In this document: in pieces, positions 7,033-9,479 of the stretch | Numbering within the stretch: the stretch's first letter is position 1 | How the letters are laid out: the number at the start of each line of letters is the position of its first letter | DNA from: Acidobacteriota bacterium | GTDB lineage: Bacteria; Acidobacteriota; Terriglobia; UBA7540 | Direction: 5' to 3' | DNA: 9,479 nucleotides | NCBI GenBank assembly: GCA_021789565.1 | Contig: JAJYJL010000209.1 | Span: forward strand, 1 to 9,479 | The notes under the pieces: model-generated | The model's input: the letters and a program-made list of their open reading frames with translations, nothing else | Databases searched by the model: none | Told to the model about the DNA's origin: nothing | Made by a program: the position numbers and the translations under genes

Positions 7033-7773
7033 ATGGCTCGTCTTGAAGACCTTAAACTGACTCACCGCCTGTTCGTCGAGGCCTATCCATTCCGGACAGT
7101 GGATTGGTCGCCGGGGGCGCGCCTTTCGAAGCCATTGGCCCAGTCAAAACTTGCCCTTATTTCTTCCGCGGGTGTTCATCTTCCCGGCCAGCGTCCGTTC
7201 GACCTTGCATTCCGCGGGGGAGACTTTTCCTTCCGTGAATTGCCTGGCACGTTGGATGTTCGCCAGTTGAAGATCGCGCAGCGGAGTTCCGATTTTGACC
7301 AGACGGGCGCGAAGGAAGACCGAAACCTTGTGTTTCCCCTTGAACGCTTTAGGGAGCTTGTGGAGCGGGGAGAAATCGGAGGCTTGAACCGTAGACACTT
7401 CAGCTTTATGGGCTCGATTTCCGCGCCCGGAAGGCTGATTTCAGAATCCGCGCCGCGTATTGCGGAGATGCTGCGGGAAGACGGGGTGGACGCGGCTTTT
7501 CTGGTGCCGGCCTGACCGATGTGCAATCAGTCCGTGGGGCTGGTCGCCAGCGTCATTGAAAAGGCGGAAATCCCCACCGTCGGGCTCACTCTGCTACAGA
7601 TGGTCACGAAGAAAGTGCGGCCGCCGCGAAGCCTCTATGTTCCTTTTCCATTCGGCTATCCCTTGGGCAAGCCGAATGAGGCAAAACTTCAGCATCGCAT
7701 TATCCGTGGAGCCCTGGATCTGCTGGAAAGCCCGGACGAACTGCCGATTTTGCGAAATTTTGCGCCCGCCTGA
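7033..7773 (+). CDS. GrdB/PrdB-related reductase family selenoprotein with in-frame TGA (Sec161)
   Basis: Read through one in-frame TGA at 7513-7515, this is a 246-residue protein of the glycine/sarcosine/betaine/D-proline reductase selenoprotein B family. The upstream part (160 residues) has S-K-P-L-A-Q-S-K-L-A-L-I-S-S-A-G-V-H-L, G-D-F-S-F-R-E-L, N-L-V-F-P-L-E-R-F-R-E-L and S-F-M-G blocks. The downstream part has N-Q-S-V-G-L-V-A, I-P-T-V-G and F-P-F-G-Y-P-L-G-K-P. The halves share one frame and the TGA encodes residue 161 in L-V-P-A-U-P-M-C, where relatives carry a redox Cys or Sec. Cys164 completes a UxxC pair. A SECIS-like stem-loop follows at 7534-7556. ATG 7033 is the only start after an in-frame TGA at 7015; it lacks a clear ribosome binding site. 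Classical partner subunits (GrdA/C/D/E, PrdA) are absent, so substrate and partner are unknown. Less likely, it is a nonsense-mutated Cys homologue. Confidence 0.85.
7534..7556 (+). promoter_or_regulatory. Candidate bacterial SECIS element
   Basis: A stem-loop lies within the coding sequence just 3' of the TGA. Its upper stem is G-C-U-G-G (7539-7543) with C-C-A-G-C (7547-7551) around U-C-G. If the top pair opens, the loop presents G-G-U-C, the kind of G-rich apical loop SelB recognises in the E. coli fdhF element. A lower stem, 7534-7537 with 7553-7556, extends it past one G-G mismatch at 7538/7552, with two G-U wobbles. The apical loop starts about 27 nt after the UGA, inside the range usual for bacterial SECIS elements. 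This is hand folding only. Confidence 0.65.
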
Positions 7774-7778
7774 TACGG

Positions 7779-7808
7779 AGCCAGCTTTCGATTCGCTTTT
7801 GGCTGGCT
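7779..7808 (+). repeat. Inverted repeat just after the selenoprotein gene
   Basis: AGCCAGC at 7779-7785 is complementary to GCTGGCT at 7802-7808, a 7-bp stem around a 16-nt loop, 5 bp after the stop codon. It is placed like a transcription terminator, but A residues follow it, not a T run, so it is not a convincing intrinsic terminator on the plus strand. The rest of the gap to 8005 shows no gene or recognisable element. Confidence 0.35.
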
Positions 7809-8005
7809 AAAAGACCGGCTGCCTGTAACCCGGACTATTCATGAACCGTCGGATGTTGCCGGGAAAGGGACGCCGAGGCGGTTCAAAGGAGGAAGGCCAA
7901 TTGCTTACGGTCTCCTGCCTTTCCAAGCCCGGAGGGCCGAAAGATTTTAGCTCGGATTCCGAAGTTGAACTGTGAAATTGAGGCGTAAAGTAGTATTCAA
8001 GGTAC

Positions 8006-8031
8006 GGTTCTCGGTTCAGGTTCTCGGTTCA
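8006..8031. repeat. Two tandem copies of a 13-bp repeat
   Basis: GGTTCTCGGTTCA occurs twice back to back (8006-8018 and 8019-8031), followed by the related AGATTCAAGTTC. It lies at the 3' end of the transposase remnant, whose stop codon (complement of 8016-8018) falls in the first copy. The last residues of that ORF are therefore partly repeat-encoded. It may mark the edge of the inserted element, but no terminal inverted repeat can be matched because the other end is lost. Confidence 0.8.
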
Positions 8032-8603
8032 AGATTCAAGTTCGGCGAAGTTGGAAGGAGGTAGGTTAAGAGTCTGTCGAACAAGGCGTTGCGGTGATCG
8101 AAACCTCCCCAGGCGACAGACAGATGCAGCACCTGGTGATGTCCGGCTCGGCCCAGAATCGTTACGGACAAGAAGACCTGCAGGCGCAGGGTGGCCGGTT
8201 GCCGATAACCGGGCATAGCCGTTGCGCGCTGGAATTCTCCCAGCAGATTGAACAGCATCAGAATCGCCAGGAAGGCCGCCTCGGTCGAGAAAAGCTCCTT
8301 CAGACAGAAATCGTCGGCGGCCAGGTCCGACTTCAACTCCTCGATGCGCTGCTCCACACAGGCCCGCTGGTTGTAGTCACGCCAAATCTCCTCCGGCGGG
8401 TCGTCCAGGTTCGTCACCAACAACCGAAACGTGTAACCCGGAACCTCGAACAACTTCCGGCCCCGCGCCGACTTGCTCTCCCGGATTTCCTCCCGCACCA
8501 CCACGAACCGCCGCGTCCGATCCCATCCGTAAAGCTGCAACTGAAACTCACCCACCGAGTAGATGGCGTCCAGCGCCCGCCATGCCTCGACCCGCGGCGG
8601 CCA
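8016..8603 (-). pseudogene. Transposase C-terminal remnant, IS4 superfamily (probably IS1380 family)
   Basis: The minus strand encodes about 180-195 residues of a DDE transposase C-terminal region. The diagnostic piece is [15 protein letters not shown], an exact Y-(2)-R-(3)-E-(6)-K signature of the IS4 superfamily that contains the third catalytic residue (Glu). The surrounding [13 protein letters not shown] and [17 protein letters not shown] blocks look like IS1380-type enzymes. A full transposase of this type has more than 400 residues; the N-terminal half with both catalytic Asp residues is missing. The first Met-type codon (GTG at 8555) is internal, since the frame stays open and plausible to about 8603, where mtnA sequence begins. 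The remnant cannot be active. The edge at 8603 is approximate. Confidence 0.8.
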
Positions 8604-9169
8604 TGGGCACGGCGCTGGGAGTGATTCGGGCCGCTGTTTCGGAAGGGAAGAAGATCGACGTTTTCGCGGACGAGACCCGGCCGTTTCTGCAGGGCGCGCG
8701 GCTGACGGCCTGGGAGCTGGCCAAGGACGGCATTCCGGTGACGGTGATTACCGACAACATGGCCGGGCATTTTATGAAGCAGTCGAAAATCCAGGCGGTG
8801 ATAGTGGGCGCCGACCGCATTGCCTCGAACGGCGACGTGGCCAACAAGATTGGCACTTACTCGGTGGCCGTGCTGGCGCGCGAAAACCAGATCCCCTTTT
8901 ACGTGGCCGCGCCGCTTTCAACCATTGACCTGGGCCTCGCCACGGGAGATGAAATTCCTATCGAGGAGCGCTCGCCCGATGAGGTGACGCACTGGCGGGG
9001 CATCCAGACCGCCCCGGATAACGTGAGCGCCCGCCATCCCGCCTTTGACGTGACGCCGCACCGCTACGTGACGGCCATCATCACCGAGCGCGGCATCGCC
9101 CGCGATCCCTATACCGAAAGCCTGAAGGCGCTTTTTGAAGAGCAGGAAGCGCGGCAGGCCTCGCGATAG
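8582..9169 (+). pseudogene. mtnA: S-methyl-5-thioribose-1-phosphate isomerase, 5'-truncated
   Basis: MtnA interconverts methylthioribose 1-phosphate and methylthioribulose 1-phosphate in the methionine salvage pathway. The remnant begins in the conserved [10 protein letters not shown] block (from 8606). It continues with [46 protein letters not shown] with the catalytic Asp (codon 8813-8815), and [11 protein letters not shown]. It ends naturally at TAG 9167. Full-length proteins have about 345-370 residues; roughly the first 160, including the active-site Cys just before G-T-A-L-G, are missing. The sequence immediately upstream is the opposite-strand transposase remnant. The ATG at 8582 is fortuitous and has no ribosome binding site. 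This is a genuine deletion or rearrangement, or an assembly join. Confidence 0.88.
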
Positions 9170-9207
9170 CGGGGTGTGACGATTCTCCGGGCATCCCTGC
9201 CGGCACG

Positions 9208-9300
9208 TGGCGGGATAAACCCGCCGCTACAAGGCCTTCAGGGGCTGAAGCCCCCACCCAAGGAGACCCTTCGGTGGCACGACTGAAGTCGTGCCCTTTC
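9208..9300. repeat. Triple-hairpin composite repeat, copy 1
   Basis: This 93-bp unit begins 39 bp after the mtnA stop. Hairpin A pairs GGCGGG (9209-9214) with CCCGCC (9220-9225) around ATAAA. Hairpin B pairs GGGGC (9241-9245) with GCCCC (9250-9254) around TGAA. Hairpin C pairs GGCACGAC (9276-9283) with GTCGTGCC (9288-9295), again around TGAA. An alternative to B, CTTCAG (9236-9241) with CTGAAG (9245-9250), uses overlapping bases, so the two are mutually exclusive. Hairpin C plus the pyrimidine-rich CCCTTTCCC could act as a weak terminator for mtnA. The unit looks like a dispersed intergenic repeat of the REP type; its mobility source is not visible. Confidence 0.85.
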
Positions 9301-9321
9301 CCGAAAATCGGCGTCCTGTTC

Positions 9322-9352
9322 CGCACACATCACAAGAACCTCGACGTGTGCG
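9322..9352. repeat. Inverted repeat in the spacer between the two composite repeats
   Basis: CGCACAC (9322-9328) is perfectly complementary to GTGTGCG (9346-9352) with a 17-nt loop. It sits in the 74-bp spacer between the two composite repeat copies. Only one copy is visible, so it cannot be judged whether it belongs to the repeat system. Confidence 0.5.
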
Positions 9353-9374
9353 CCAGGCGGATGGCGGCGGCCCC

Positions 9375-9467
9375 TGGCGGGATAAACCTGCCGCAACAAG
9401 GCCTTCAGGGGCTGAAGCCCCCACCCAAGGAGACCCTTCCGTGGCACGACTGAAGTTGTGCCCCTTC
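9375..9467. repeat. Triple-hairpin composite repeat, copy 2
   Basis: This is a direct copy of the 9208-9300 unit, starting 167 bp after it and matching 88 of 93 bases without gaps. Two differences fall in stems and are C-to-T changes: CCCGCC to CCTGCC in hairpin A and GTCGTG to GTTGTG in hairpin C. On the plus strand both leave G-T (G-U in RNA) wobble pairs. Hairpin B is unchanged. Similarity continues weakly into the A-rich bases after the unit, close to the window end, so the array may extend further right. Confidence 0.85.
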
Positions 9468-9479
9468 ACAAAAAACGTG

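Noticed and set aside
7460..7810. 116-codon plus-strand ORF spanning the TGA in another frame
   Set aside because: It is Arg/Trp/Cys-rich, resembles no family, and shadows the selenoprotein gene, whose frame carries recognisable motifs on both sides of the TGA.
8094..8624. 176-codon plus-strand ORF antisense to the transposase
   Set aside because: It is the complement of the transposase frame that carries the Y-(2)-R-(3)-E-(6)-K signature; its own translation is Gln/Arg/Pro-rich without motifs.
9208..9467. CRISPR array
   Set aside because: There are only two 93-bp units, each with several internal palindromes and a 74-bp spacer. This does not fit CRISPR repeat or spacer sizes, and no cas gene is present.
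9081..9469. Minus-strand ORFs of 69-81 codons over the right end, with the shared peptide F-S-R-A-T-E-G
   Set aside because: They are translations of the two hairpin repeats, hence the repeated peptide; they are not independent genes.

Overview
The window reads as a bacterial chromosome segment with moderately high GC. It holds a dense run of plus-strand housekeeping genes followed by a looser, rearranged right-hand third. The organism is probably an Acidobacteriota member or close relative. This is an inference from overall protein character and from the triple-hairpin repeat near the right edge, whose minus-strand reading resembles spurious peptides I associate with acidobacterial genomes. 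No 16S rRNA or other decisive marker is present.

Left part (1-6920): the C-terminus of a coiled-coil protein (ZapB-like by position), zapA, a YmdB-type metallophosphoesterase, then uppS, cdsA, dxr, rseP and ispG, all on the plus strand with short gaps or a start/stop overlap. The set joins isoprenoid precursor synthesis (dxr and ispG of the MEP pathway), its use for the undecaprenyl carrier (uppS), phospholipid precursor synthesis (cdsA), and envelope-stress intramembrane proteolysis (rseP). Several genes start with TTG or GTG.

Middle part (7033-7773): a GrdB/PrdB-related reductase-family gene interrupted by one in-frame TGA at 7513-7515. The TGA sits where the family carries a redox Cys or Sec, giving a U-P-M-C motif. 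A stem-loop with a GGUC apical region lies about 27 nt downstream, as expected for a bacterial SECIS element. I read it as one 246-residue selenoprotein, not two ORFs. No partner subunits of glycine or proline reductase are present, so its substrate is unknown. This is the most interesting object in the window.

Right part (7774-9479): a minus-strand C-terminal remnant of an IS4-superfamily (probably IS1380-type) transposase abuts the 3' two thirds of mtnA. The mtnA remnant has lost its N-terminal region and catalytic Cys. The window ends with two 93-bp copies (88/93 identical) of a composite repeat built from three hairpins.
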